Positions 7,117 to 16,547 of a stretch of DNA of 29,671 nucleotides are shown here, in pieces. A model generated the notes under the pieces. It saw nothing but the letters and a program-made list of their open reading frames with translations, was not told the DNA's origin and did no database searches. The translations under genes were made by a program, and so were the position numbers. Within the stretch, counting starts at the first letter, position 1. Each line of letters starts with the position of its first letter. The stretch comes from a virus: positions 1-29,671 of IMG/VR virus record IMGVR_UViG_3300043395_000119; one strand, written 5' to 3'.

Positions 7117-7647
7117 TTAAATAGATTCAGACCAAATAGGGACAAATCGTCCATCGTCAGTCTTGGTATATACCAGTATACCATCCCCCATACGTCTTGT
7201 CAACTCCTGTTTTGTAGGAGTTACATCGTTGGTTATTAGACCATCTTTACGAGGTCTGCCATGATGATAGGATGCCAGTATATCACGAAGTTCACGAACT
7301 TGCGACTCCGAATAATAACTTCTTACCTGCCAGCCTCTGGCTCCGCCCTTTTGAGACCCCATAGGCTCTGGCACAATACCTTTTCTTACTAATTCTGGCA
7401 TATATTTTTTGTGACGATTAACCAAAGATGCAGTTTCGCCAACTGTATATGCACGTTCTCTGTTCTTTTTGAAATCACTAATTAAACAACTTTCAATCCT
7501 GTCTTGAATAATATTATAAACAGACATAATTCCATTAGATTTATTTAAGTGATGAACACGAACAAGTTCTCCATTCAGAAACCAGACTTTTTTACTACCT
7601 GGAATAATTGGAGCAGCGTTATACTCTTCCATTGTTAGGGCAGCCAT
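7117..7647 (-). CDS. MerR-like helix-turn-helix DNA-binding protein
   Basis: A 176-residue protein with a MerR/excisionase-type winged helix-turn-helix in the middle. Residues 66-95 (start AYTVGETASLVNRHKKYM, then PELVRKGIVPEP) match the family pattern Y-x-hGE-hA..., followed by helix 2 and the L-R-x-G-hhP turn. RSYYSESQVRELRDIL at 109-124 fits the wing and following helix. Flanking this are an N-terminal domain with a beta-like stretch (KKVWFLNGELVRVHHL) and a C-terminal basic tail with GRPRKDG at 130-136. It starts at the TAATG overlap with the last tail gene and sits exactly between the tail and replication modules. A regulator of phage transcription is the simplest reading; a DNA-end or recombination accessory is possible. 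Confidence 0.75.
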   Translation of the reverse strand: MAALTMEEYNAAPIIPGSKKVWFLNGELVRVHHLNKSNGIMSVYNIIQDRIESCLISDFKKNRERAYTVGETASLVNRHKKYMPELVRKGIVPEPMGSQKGGARGWQVRSYYSESQVRELRDILASYHHGRPRKDGLITNDVTPTKQELTRRMGDGILVYTKTDDGRFVPIWSESI

Positions 7648-8075
7648 TATACTCCAATAGCGATAATGCTTATATCTAGAGTAGTGTTGCCATCTTTATC
7701 ATAATCAATTTTATAATATACCGCAGAACTATCAACACCTGTGATTGTTAGTGTTGCTTTAACAGTAGAAGAACTACGAGACATCAGAGTTGCGGTAACA
7801 ATTGGTGTTTGACCAAACTGAGTATTAAAAGAAATTTGTCCAGTTGTTGGAGATTTAACGGTGACGTTAGAGGAGTTAATTACGTTAACAACCCTAGCCT
7901 GAAATTTAATATTATTTGTTTTAACAGAAACTGGTTGGTCTGTATATGTCTGAACCTGAGAAGTTCCTGTAGATGCCAATTCACCATTAATGCTAATAAG
8001 AGAATTAACAATATCGTACAAATATTGAGTGTCAATGGGTTGTCCATTGCTTGGTAGTGAAGGTACTGTTGCCAT
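7647..8075 (-). CDS. Small tail-tip or fibre protein with lectin-like C-terminal half
   Basis: A 142-residue virion-type protein. Residues 1-60 contain a short helix (TQYLYDIVNSLISINGEL) that could trimerise or anchor the protein. Residues 80-142 are a predicted beta-sandwich, with FNTQFGQTPIVTATLM and alternating strands to the end. The F-x-x-x-F-x-x-x-P-x-V spacing resembles H-type-lectin-like tail fibre domains, so a receptor- or sugar-binding role is plausible but not proven. It is the last gene of the tail module. No Shine-Dalgarno precedes its ATG. Instead TGGTATAAT sits six bases upstream, so it may be expressed from its own leaderless transcript. Confidence 0.65.
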   Translation of the reverse strand: MATVPSLPSNGQPIDTQYLYDIVNSLISINGELASTGTSQVQTYTDQPVSVKTNNIKFQARVVNVINSSNVTVKSPTTGQISFNTQFGQTPIVTATLMSRSSSTVKATLTITGVDSSAVYYKIDYDKDGNTTLDISIIAIGV

Positions 8076-8081
8076 GTCTTA

Positions 8082-8090
8082 ATTATACCA
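8082..8090 (-). promoter_or_regulatory. Extended -10 promoter directly before ATG (leaderless start candidate)
   Basis: The minus strand reads TGG-TATAAT, a perfect extended -10, six bases before the ATG at 8075. A start seven bases past the -10 would fall on the A of the ATG. No -35 box and no ribosome binding site are seen. The same motif with the same spacing precedes the chaperone gene at 27010. Confidence 0.5.
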
Positions 8091-8093
8091 CAA

Positions 8094-9854
8094 CTATAGT
8101 CTTAGCGATACCACAGTTCCAGCAGTGAATGTTGTGGTATTCATAAGGTCTACCCTCACACCATTAACATAATCTGCTATCTTGGTTTCACCAGAAACTG
8201 CACTAGCAGCACCCAAAGGAACTGCACCAGTAATTCCAGTTTCCGCATAAAGTCTAGCACCAACGTTAGCAATAGAAGACGTATATGGCAAACTCATGTT
8301 TGTTAATCTTGCTGTATATGGACCTGTTCCAGCAATGGTTCCAACTACTCCGTATCCATCAAAATAGGTTGATTGTGCTTCTGAAATGGCAAAAAGTGTA
8401 TATGAATTTGGGATACTGGCAGTTGGCTTATCTTCTGTTGATGCCATAGCAATTGCCTGAACAGACATTGGCTTTAAGAAGTATTGTTGAATTGGACCAA
8501 TTGTGTTTGCACTATCAGCATACAAGTTGGTTCCACCAGATGCCCAAAGTGTATTAACGGTTGCTACAGTTCCTGCAGCCTCTGGGTCAACGGTGGCAGC
8601 AACAAACTCAATATATCCACTAGCGGTATGATTGAGTGGTTCTGCTTGTAAAATATTGGTTACTGTGCCAGCAGTAAATGTTCTTGTTGAAGATACTGTA
8701 ATTGATGATGAAGATGGTATTGATGTTACCTTCATTGTTCCAGAACCAAAGTTTCCAGTACCTGCTGTTGCAGTAATTATTGCACCAACATATAACGTAG
8801 ATGTTCCCGACATACCTGTAATAGTTGCAGTATTTGAAGTAACTGTTCCAATGGTTCCAGTTGTTGATGCTGTTACTGTAGAAGATAGATATGGAGAAAT
8901 TGTCATTATATTATTTGTATAGTCTATTTGACTAATTGTTGCAGTACTTGCAGCAAATTTACCATCACCAGATTTTTTGACTAATATCATGCCAGGGACT
9001 ACACCAGAAGTAATCAAACTTTCATTTGTTTGAACTAGGCAACTACCGCTAGTAATTGTGGCTGTTAATTTATTTGATTTCATTTTTCTATCGAAAATAT
9101 ATGAACTCTGGTTTGTTGTTCCAACATATTCAAAATCAGTCCAACCGTGACTTCTTGAAATATTTTTTATAGTTCCTGTTGCTGTCCATGTTGATGCTGA
9201 CTGAACATTGAAAAGAATTGTTCCTGTTGAGTGCGTATATCCAGTAATTACAAATGTATTTCCAGGAGTCGCTGTACCAGGACCAGCAAATAGTTTAATT
9301 GAGTTAGTTGCCCCAGTTACATCATAAAATGTTTTAAGAGATACGTTTGCATTTGTAGAACCAGTTCCACTTAACTGAAGTGTTCCTGTATATGGACCTG
9401 TTCCAGATGGAGCACTTAAAGTTCCTATTGGACAAACATAAGACATAATGTTCCAAGAAGTATATACATCAAAATTTTTAATATTACAATTTACAGGTTT
9501 TGACCATGAGTACTTATATGAATCTATTTGTGGGTTATGAGAACTAGAAACTTGAGATGCCACTTGGTCAATTTGGCTTGCTGGTAATCCACTATCCGTA
9601 TTCAATGGACCATAATTATAGGACAGTCCTCCACGACTAGGATAACTAGTAGTATAACCATTAGTTTTAGCAATTTGATAGGTCAAAGTATCGCTATAAT
9701 ATGGTAAAAACTTTAAAAATTGTGTAGAAGACCATTGAGATACTTCTCCACTGTCTTTGTTTTTTAATCTATATCTAAGAGCAAGACCAACATATGTTCC
9801 ATCACTAATAAACTTATCTACACTGCTAATTGGTATTTTTACTTCTTTAGACAT
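8094..9854 (-). CDS. Minor tail / tail-tip protein with tandem beta-rich repeats
   Basis: A 586-residue structural protein rich in T, S, G and A with few charges, typical of tail fibres. Two beta-modules of about 60-70 residues occur in tandem at about 262-330 and 340-401, each with the pattern ...G-hh-V/A-G-x-G-x-F...T...I. Related modules occur in the large tail hub gene. A further segment at about 145-230 contains GTGPYTGTLQLSG-type strands that recur near 507-520 (GTGPYTARLTNMS). The N-terminus (KIPISSVDKFI, ALRYRLKNKDSGEVSQWS) looks like a fibronectin-like or attachment domain. It overlaps the previous gene by 8 bases. Role in host binding or tip assembly is inferred from composition and place. 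Confidence 0.75.
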   Translation of the reverse strand: MSKEVKIPISSVDKFISDGTYVGLALRYRLKNKDSGEVSQWSSTQFLKFLPYYSDTLTYQIAKTNGYTTSYPSRGGLSYNYGPLNTDSGLPASQIDQVASQVSSSHNPQIDSYKYSWSKPVNCNIKNFDVYTSWNIMSYVCPIGTLSAPSGTGPYTGTLQLSGTGSTNANVSLKTFYDVTGATNSIKLFAGPGTATPGNTFVITGYTHSTGTILFNVQSASTWTATGTIKNISRSHGWTDFEYVGTTNQSSYIFDRKMKSNKLTATITSGSCLVQTNESLITSGVVPGMILVKKSGDGKFAASTATISQIDYTNNIMTISPYLSSTVTASTTGTIGTVTSNTATITGMSGTSTLYVGAIITATAGTGNFGSGTMKVTSIPSSSSITVSSTRTFTAGTVTNILQAEPLNHTASGYIEFVAATVDPEAAGTVATVNTLWASGGTNLYADSANTIGPIQQYFLKPMSVQAIAMASTEDKPTASIPNSYTLFAISEAQSTYFDGYGVVGTIAGTGPYTARLTNMSLPYTSSIANVGARLYAETGITGAVPLGAASAVSGETKIADYVNGVRVDLMNTTTFTAGTVVSLRL

Positions 9855-11250
9855 TTGGATTTACTCCAAGAACAAATTTAAATTCTACTATATTATTGGT
9901 TCCACTATTCTTTGCAATTGGAGTACCGCTTGTATTTACAATTGTGTATCCAGATAAACCGTATAATGGATTAGTATTAGACTTATTCTCAAATCTGATG
10001 GCATCCAAACAAATAGAAAAATCTGAAGTTGGAACGCCAGAATAATCAGTACCAGTTTCAACACTGGCATAAATTTTTAATGCACGAACATCTTTCCAAT
10101 CAAAACTTACAGTCTTTGAAGTATATGTTGCCTGTCCTAGTTGTAGTGTTAAAATACCATATCTGCTAGAAGTAAATTTTCCAGTACCAGAAATTAAACT
10201 TGTTGCATCTGATGTTCTAAAGTGATAACTAGCACTACTAGAACCATCTGAAGAAATAAATTTTAGCATCACGTTAAGGCTTTTTGGAACTGTTGCTGTG
10301 GTTGCTAATTTATTTACTAAAGATAGTGCTATTCTCAATTCGTCCAATGATGAATTTTGACTTAGGTCTGCCGAGAATGGAACTGTAATATAGTCAGATG
10401 TTGTTGCTGGAGTAAGGTTTGCAGAAAAGTCTGACATATTTCCAGCAACAATTAATGCATCACTTAGGAATCTTGGCTGCTCTTGACGAGCAATTCTCGT
10501 AGCATTAAAAAATGCGTTTTCTGCATTTGTAATAAAGGCAATGTCTGTGAGGGTTATGTTATTTGTTGCATCTGTTATTGTAGAGTAATATGGAACACTT
10601 GAGAATGTTGTTTCTGTAGTACCAGAGTTGTAGTCAGCAAGTTGCCAAGATTCGTTTTGAGTAAAGTTTGCAAGAATATAACTATCTGTTCCATTTGAAT
10701 ATGAATTAGTACCGCTTGGATAAATGCCAAATTCAGTAATTCCATATCTATCAAGTACTGGCAATTCTGCACTAAAAACAATTTGTGGAGCATATCCACT
10801 AATAGTAATTGTTTGACCAGTTAATGTTTGTGGGTCTGTATCTCCTGTAGGGTCAGTGACAGTTATTGTTGTTGATGTTGATGAAAGAATTGTGTAGTTA
10901 CCATTTGAAGTTGTTGAGGTTGGGACAGAAGCATTTGTAAAGTTTCCTGCTCCCGAAACTGAAATTGATGTTCCAGCATTAAACTTGTTTCCATTCGGAA
11001 TGGTAAAAACAAATGTTCCATCCACTGTTTTCTGAACACTGGTTGCGGTTAGTCTTACTACTTCAGTTGATATGCTTTTTGATATGATTGGAACTCTGGT
11101 CATTTCAAAATCTAGTTCAGTTTTAGCACCATAATTTCCAAGCGTAGTGGATGGCACAGCCCCAGAACCAATAGCAATATGCGAAGCAAATGATGTGGTC
11201 TGACCAATCAAAAATTTGGAAATTATATCTCTACCAGTTGAAGTAATCAT
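9847..11250 (-). CDS. Minor tail protein with inserted beta-module and carbohydrate-binding-like region
   Basis: A 467-residue virion protein. The first 65 residues (ITSTGRDIISKFLIGQ, ASHIAIGSGAVPS) resemble the attachment segment common to phage minor tail proteins that start with a solvent-exposed helix and a GSG loop. Residues 77-150 hold an inserted beta-module (FTIPNGNKFNAGTSISVSG, NGNYTILSSTSTTITVTDP) related to one in the distal-tail-like gene. The C-terminal part (about 270-440) has LRIALSLVNK, SASYHFRT and KTVSFDWKDVRALKIYASVE, a jelly-roll-like layout seen in sugar-binding domains. Receptor binding is plausible but unproven. The ATG at 11250 has a weak AGGT site. An extended -10 box lies 12 bases upstream of the ATG. 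Confidence 0.75.
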   Translation of the reverse strand: MITSTGRDIISKFLIGQTTSFASHIAIGSGAVPSTTLGNYGAKTELDFEMTRVPIISKSISTEVVRLTATSVQKTVDGTFVFTIPNGNKFNAGTSISVSGAGNFTNASVPTSTTSNGNYTILSSTSTTITVTDPTGDTDPQTLTGQTITISGYAPQIVFSAELPVLDRYGITEFGIYPSGTNSYSNGTDSYILANFTQNESWQLADYNSGTTETTFSSVPYYSTITDATNNITLTDIAFITNAENAFFNATRIARQEQPRFLSDALIVAGNMSDFSANLTPATTSDYITVPFSADLSQNSSLDELRIALSLVNKLATTATVPKSLNVMLKFISSDGSSSASYHFRTSDATSLISGTGKFTSSRYGILTLQLGQATYTSKTVSFDWKDVRALKIYASVETGTDYSGVPTSDFSICLDAIRFENKSNTNPLYGLSGYTIVNTSGTPIAKNSGTNNIVEFKFVLGVNPNV

Positions 11251-11262
11251 ATTATCTACCTA

Positions 11263-11271
11263 ATTATAGCA
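11263..11271 (-). promoter_or_regulatory. Extended -10 promoter candidate before the minor tail gene
   Basis: TGC-TATAAT on the minus strand, located in the 24-base gap after the previous gene and 12 bases before the ATG at 11250. It would give a leader of only about five bases, too short to include the AGGT site. No -35 box is evident. It could add a secondary transcript for the last tail genes. Confidence 0.4.
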
Positions 11272-11274
11272 TAT

Positions 11275-11739
11275 CTAGACTGTACCAGACAAGAACTCTA
11301 CCTCTACCTCAAAGTTTTCAGCACCGTCTTCTAGCAAAATAATTACATTTTGAAAGTCTGAATCTATATAAACTAAAGGATTTGACAACTTGCGGTATTG
11401 ATTTGTGGTTGAGTCTGATGGCAATGTGTAACTATTTAAACTAATAGGAAACTGAGGAATAATGGATAGTGTTCCATCTACTGGGAATAATATCCTGCTA
11501 GAAGAGTATGTATTTAATGTTGTAGCAACATTGGCTATAGGGAAAGAGTTTGGATTAGTCAAGAAGTCTGATGGCTCATAAGCCAGGTATTCTTGACCAC
11601 CAATTTCACCAAAGATTGCACCAACCATATAGTCAACTGGGACCTGCCCAGTTTCTATAAATAGATTAGATGTAGCAATTTTTACTGGTTCTCTCTTATT
11701 GTACCCAACTTTAGTTATTGTTCTTGTTGGTTTTGCCAT
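11275..11739 (-). CDS. Small tail protein of unknown function
   Basis: A 154-residue protein that I do not recognise. It starts with a basic N-terminus (MAKPTRTITKVGYNKREP). It continues with a mixed alpha/beta domain (LFIETGQVPVDYMVGAIFGEIGGQEYLAYEP) and ends in acidic beta-strands (FQNVIILLEDGAENFEVEVEFLSG). The ATG at 11739 shares bases with the stop of the hub gene, with a GAGG site inside that gene, so it is translationally coupled to the hub. Placement between hub and fibre-like genes suggests a tail-tip structural protein. No enzymatic motif is seen. Confidence 0.65.
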   Translation of the reverse strand: MAKPTRTITKVGYNKREPVKIATSNLFIETGQVPVDYMVGAIFGEIGGQEYLAYEPSDFLTNPNSFPIANVATTLNTYSSSRILFPVDGTLSIIPQFPISLNSYTLPSDSTTNQYRKLSNPLVYIDSDFQNVIILLEDGAENFEVEVEFLSGTV

Positions 11740-14700
11740 TATATTACCTCGTCCAAATAAAGTGTCATTGATGGACCATTAGAACCTCGTTTATACTCTA
11801 TGTGATATACCACAAATCTAGAGTTTGGAAGTTGTTGTGTTCCATTAACCGTATAGTTTATTGTAACAATATCTCCTAGTTGAATCATTGGGTTAGCAAA
11901 AATTTCAACTGATACCGCCTTTTTTGGAACCATAACTTTATCAACCATCCATTGCATCAGGTTAGATGCCATGTCTAGATTTTGAATATAGGTTCCAGAT
12001 AGTGTAAAGTCTTTCTTACCATATGTATTTCTACTATTTTGAATATCTACATATCTATTGTTTAATTCAGAGTATCTATTATAGTTATCCAAACTGCTAG
12101 TCTTTGATAAGAATTCGTCAACAGTTAGTTCGTGGTCTGCTTGCTGAGTAAATGTAATGCCTTGAATTCTTAGATAGTTACCGCTTGTTTCATCTAGGTT
12201 AAGTGCAAAGTCCGTTACGTTAAAGACTAAGAATTCTGCAGAATATGGGTTAGCCCTAAATCCAGAAACAACATAGCCCTGTAGGTCATTAAAGGTTGGA
12301 GAAATTTTAGAGTATAGTGCTGGATATGCTTTGTCGTATTTAACATTAAAGTATGCACATTCACGCATGATTGTTCCAAACTCTTCGTAATATAGCAAGT
12401 TTTGAGTTTGTCCAGATGTTGTGATGCCAGTAAGATATGACTCAATTACACCAGGATTAACAAGATATTTTCTATAAGAATCTGATGTTAGATTTTCTAC
12501 AGATAGAATTTGATTAAGTGGTGAGTTAGCAGATTCAAACTGTGTCTTTGGATTATCAGAAATTGCATAGACATTATCAAACATACACTTTCCAGCACCA
12601 CGAACAAACAAAGCAAAGTTTTTATTATTAACTGTATCTGGGATTGCATCATTATCTTGAACAGTTGCAATTAGTTTATTATTTAGATATAGATAAAACT
12701 TTGCAGACTTCTTGCTAATGTTTTCAACCTTAATAGATAAATCATATACTGTTGAATTAGCCTGTCCAACAATCTTGCCCATACCAGAAAATAATCCAGT
12801 ATCAACAAGAATTGGAGCAGAACCATACCAAAGTGTTACTGGTACTGCTTCACCAGATGTCGCTCCCTTTAAAACTTTATAGAAATAAACATTTGGAATA
12901 TTTTCAATTGTCTGTGTTGAACTAGTTTGACTTATAACGCTATCACTAGTTAATGCATCAATTTCAAAATAGTATCCTGTATTTGTATTAGTTGATACGT
13001 CTAATCTTACTGCAATACCGCCACCAGTACCACTAATGATGGTATCTTTAATAATATCAATTGCGTCTGCACCGATAGGTATTTGAGAAACACCAGAAAT
13101 GTTCTTATCTTTTTGTTTTCCAAGAATCTTCATTCTTGTTCCAAAAGTGTTAAATGGCGTATCTGAACAATCTTTATAAATATAAGATAGATAATCATTT
13201 GAATTTCCTGTCTTATTAGAAACACCAGTAATTGTAAGTGCAGAAGCAGCAACACTGCCATTTGGCTTAGTATTATCTACAGTTGTGGTAGATGGAGATT
13301 CGGTAAAGTATGATGTATCAAACATATCCTTTGTTAATCCAGTTGCATCTGGCACACTTGATAAGTTTGAAATTGCTGCTTGAGATAGGGTTTCAATTGT
13401 TCTATCAACAACAGTTACGGTTGCATTAGATAATGTAGCAGTTAGTTTTTTATTTATTGTAAAACTCTTTTTATCTGCTGCAATTGTTTCAACAACAGTT
13501 CCAGTTGGCACACCAGATGCTGCTGTAACTATCCATCCAACCTCAACATTTCCAGTAGTTAGTGAGCCACCAAGAGTAATAGTTTTTCCATTCAGAGTTC
13601 CAGAGGAGCCAGTAAATACATATTTTGTTTGAGTATATTGGTGGTTATCTTTAAACATCCATTTAGATTGCATTTTAAATGCTTTTCTATAAGCAGTATT
13701 TAACCAATAGTTCGATGTATCAAGAATATTGTGACTTGTTACCTTTGTTCCAAATTGACCACGACCATGTTTTGCTACACCAATTATTGCACCAGTACCA
13801 TCAAATTTTGGTTCTGCATAAATTTTTACACGACCTGTTGGGAACATCTTTCCATTAAAAGCAATTTGTGCAAAATACTTTTGATAGTCATTTAAATTTT
13901 CTACCCAAACATTGTTTGTCTGTGCATCTGCAACAAAAGAAATTGCACCAGGAGTTCCGTGAGTAGAGGAAAGTGTTACAATCTTTTTTGCTCTATCGAT
14001 GCCTGTAATGATTGTAGTTACTCCAAAAGCACCTGCACCAGATGTCTTTGTAAGTTTTTGACCAACTGCCAAACTATAAATATTTCCAGATGTAAGTGTA
14101 AATGTATTTGTAGATGCAACTAGCGTTGCTCCCAAACCAGTAACCTGAGAACTTTGAACGGTATGTTCAACACCCTTATACTTTATAATTTCTCCATTTG
14201 CATAAAAGTAACCTTCATATCTTGTTAACCAATAAATTGATTGACCAAAATCAATAATGTTATCTATAATTGCTCCGCTAGATACTGAAGGTACTGCAGA
14301 AGACAGTGTTACGTTTAATGGCATAGCACTCAGAGTATAACTAGATTGAGTTGATACTTCTTCATTTGTTGGTCTTAGGGCTTCTGTTCCAGATACCTCC
14401 CAAAGTAGCACTGGTTTATATTTATAAGACTGACTATTATTTAATAGTGATGCTTCTTTAATTGTTCCATATGATTTTTGAATATATTTATTTGAATAAA
14501 TAATCTTGCCACCATTAAATACATCATTGTTTTCAGAAGAGATACTCATAATGTTTGCAAGTTGTGCCTGAGTTGCACCATTTCTTAAAACACCTGTATC
14601 ACTAAAATCTTTTGTTCCGTATAGAACAATATCATTAGAACGTTCAAGACTTGTTGGCATAATATAGTTTTTAGACATTACAATAAAGTTATTATCTTCA

Positions 14701-16547
14701 TCAAAGAACATTGCTGATTGAGTAGATTGTGCCAGTTGATTTAATACTTCTGCAACTGTAGTATCTGGTGCTACATAAAAATATGGAATAACATCTTCAG
14801 ATTCTTCTTCTGTTTTGTAAAACTTGTAATTTGAGAATCCAACATTGTCAAGCATTGTTGCAATAGCCTTGCTTAGTTTTACATTTCGCAAAAGTAAACT
14901 TGGAGCAATTAGTGATTCGAAATAAAAGTATAGGTCTCTTAATTCTATAGATACAGACCTATCCTCATTAGAAATTGATGGGAAACCATCTGCGTAATAT
15001 GTCTTTATTGGAACAAAATAATCTACAATTGTAGAAGTTCTATCATCAATAATTTGTTCATAGAATTTAACTTGTAGATTTTTAGACGATATATCTGAAA
15101 TTAAACTACCTGTAATTGTTCCCGAAGTTAATACTATATCATTATATGGATTTAGTGATTGGTCATAGTCAAAAATTGAAAGATTTCCATTTGATGCAGA
15201 TAGTTCGCCAACTGGAATTCCTGTATTGCCAATATCTGAAGCAATCTTAGTTACAGAATATTCTTTAACTCTATCAGAGATATTTGCTGTAAGTCTTGGA
15301 GACATTTCAATAAGTTCAAATGATGAATTTTGCTTGCTCATTGTATTAACAATAATTCTTAAACCTTTAATAAACTGAAATTCTCTATAGGTGGCGGTAT
15401 ACACATTTGATGGTGTTCCGTAAAAGTCTGGCGAAGTAAGTTTAGTTACATTTGGTGACTGTAGTGTTTCCCCCTCTTCTTTTACATACCAGCCATAAGT
15501 TGGAACAAAAGAGTTTGTGGTCCAGTTAGTGCCATTCCAGACATAATATGTTCCTGTTCCAGTATCTGGTACTAAATAAGCATCTCCAATGTCTCCAGAT
15601 ACAGGAAATGAAGCAAGCGATGGTTTTTGACCCAAATCTCTAAAACCAGTTGGCAAAGTATTTGTAAGTCCAAATGCAAGTTCTACATAACCATCAGAAC
15701 CAATGATTCGCTTTCCAGTAGAACGAGTAGAAGCACTTGTAAAAACTGTAGCGTCTTGCCAAGTATTATTATTGTCTAGATATTGAATCTTCCAATCTTC
15801 TGGTGTTTTCTGATTTACTAAAGCACCTGTATTTGTAGGACTTTCATAAAATGGGTCAGCAAAGGTTGTGTTATTCGATACTTTATAGGTTCCGCTATTA
15901 TAGTCGCTTGCGTGTGTTTGCATTTTTACAACAATTCTATTTGCTGGAACTGGGGTTGTATAAACAACAAATGGTGCTGCATCATCTATATAGTATTCTC
16001 CAGTTGTTTTAAGAGTTGTTGCAATACCCCTTGAAATTGCAGTAGTTGTTCCATCTATACGATATGAACTCCAATATTTAAACTTATCATCTTTTGATGC
16101 AATATAGTATCTTGGTTGCAAAAACATATTTTGATTTGGAAAGTTTACATATTGTCCACCTTTAAAATAACGAAGTTTGTTGATTCCAGAACGTGGTCTA
16201 AATCTACCAACACAATCCGTTAATGAATAAAGAATACTCTCTGTTTTATTTTTTGTAATAAAAAGATTTGGAGCATTTGTTGTTGTATCTAATAATCCAT
16301 TATGAATTAGTATGTTTGAGTCAGTAGCACCTGTATAAGCCCCAAGAACATCTGTGGCATCATATGCTAATGCAGTCACACCAAAGTTTGCCTCTGTTGG
16401 ACTAGCGATATTTGGTCTATTTCTATAATTACCAAGCAGTGCAATGTTATCTGAATAGTTTAAGTTCCATTCAGCAAGCACCAATGACTGCAAATTAATT
16501 GAAGAAGATTGTTCTAAATAATTTTGTAGAGATGTATTCTGGTACAT
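11739..16547 (-). CDS. Large tail hub / minor tail protein with LamG-like insertion
   Basis: A 1602-residue protein, probably the tail hub or tail-associated protein at the distal end of the tube. It appears mosaic. The N-terminal 300 residues include a beta-rich domain. A short module at about 312-345 (SFPVSGDIGDAYLV, YYVWNGTNWT) is common in phage fibres. Residues 405-640 look like hub beta-domains (SISNEDRSVSIELRDLYFYF; AEVLNQLAQSTQSAMFFDEDNNF). Two repeat-type beta modules lie at 810-870 and 976-1048. Residues 1090-1335 form a LamG/concanavalin-like sandwich (AKFYLYLNNKLIATVQD, KCMFDNVYAIS). The C-terminal 260 residues return to a hub-like region (IQLGDIVTINYTVNG, LYLDEVI). The ATG at 16547 overlaps the previous stop and has a GAGGT site only three bases upstream. 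Confidence 0.8.
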   Translation of the reverse strand: MYQNTSLQNYLEQSSSINLQSLVLAEWNLNYSDNIALLGNYRNRPNIASPTEANFGVTALAYDATDVLGAYTGATDSNILIHNGLLDTTTNAPNLFITKNKTESILYSLTDCVGRFRPRSGINKLRYFKGGQYVNFPNQNMFLQPRYYIASKDDKFKYWSSYRIDGTTTAISRGIATTLKTTGEYYIDDAAPFVVYTTPVPANRIVVKMQTHASDYNSGTYKVSNNTTFADPFYESPTNTGALVNQKTPEDWKIQYLDNNNTWQDATVFTSASTRSTGKRIIGSDGYVELAFGLTNTLPTGFRDLGQKPSLASFPVSGDIGDAYLVPDTGTGTYYVWNGTNWTTNSFVPTYGWYVKEEGETLQSPNVTKLTSPDFYGTPSNVYTATYREFQFIKGLRIIVNTMSKQNSSFELIEMSPRLTANISDRVKEYSVTKIASDIGNTGIPVGELSASNGNLSIFDYDQSLNPYNDIVLTSGTITGSLISDISSKNLQVKFYEQIIDDRTSTIVDYFVPIKTYYADGFPSISNEDRSVSIELRDLYFYFESLIAPSLLLRNVKLSKAIATMLDNVGFSNYKFYKTEEESEDVIPYFYVAPDTTVAEVLNQLAQSTQSAMFFDEDNNFIVMSKNYIMPTSLERSNDIVLYGTKDFSDTGVLRNGATQAQLANIMSISSENNDVFNGGKIIYSNKYIQKSYGTIKEASLLNNSQSYKYKPVLLWEVSGTEALRPTNEEVSTQSSYTLSAMPLNVTLSSAVPSVSSGAIIDNIIDFGQSIYWLTRYEGYFYANGEIIKYKGVEHTVQSSQVTGLGATLVASTNTFTLTSGNIYSLAVGQKLTKTSGAGAFGVTTIITGIDRAKKIVTLSSTHGTPGAISFVADAQTNNVWVENLNDYQKYFAQIAFNGKMFPTGRVKIYAEPKFDGTGAIIGVAKHGRGQFGTKVTSHNILDTSNYWLNTAYRKAFKMQSKWMFKDNHQYTQTKYVFTGSSGTLNGKTITLGGSLTTGNVEVGWIVTAASGVPTGTVVETIAADKKSFTINKKLTATLSNATVTVVDRTIETLSQAAISNLSSVPDATGLTKDMFDTSYFTESPSTTTVDNTKPNGSVAASALTITGVSNKTGNSNDYLSYIYKDCSDTPFNTFGTRMKILGKQKDKNISGVSQIPIGADAIDIIKDTIISGTGGGIAVRLDVSTNTNTGYYFEIDALTSDSVISQTSSTQTIENIPNVYFYKVLKGATSGEAVPVTLWYGSAPILVDTGLFSGMGKIVGQANSTVYDLSIKVENISKKSAKFYLYLNNKLIATVQDNDAIPDTVNNKNFALFVRGAGKCMFDNVYAISDNPKTQFESANSPLNQILSVENLTSDSYRKYLVNPGVIESYLTGITTSGQTQNLLYYEEFGTIMRECAYFNVKYDKAYPALYSKISPTFNDLQGYVVSGFRANPYSAEFLVFNVTDFALNLDETSGNYLRIQGITFTQQADHELTVDEFLSKTSSLDNYNRYSELNNRYVDIQNSRNTYGKKDFTLSGTYIQNLDMASNLMQWMVDKVMVPKKAVSVEIFANPMIQLGDIVTINYTVNGTQQLPNSRFVVYHIEYKRGSNGPSMTLYLDEVI

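Noticed and set aside
10575-10799. 74-codon minus-strand open frame within the 467-residue minor tail gene
   Set aside because: It is in another frame of a well-supported gene with no ribosome binding site or family resemblance.
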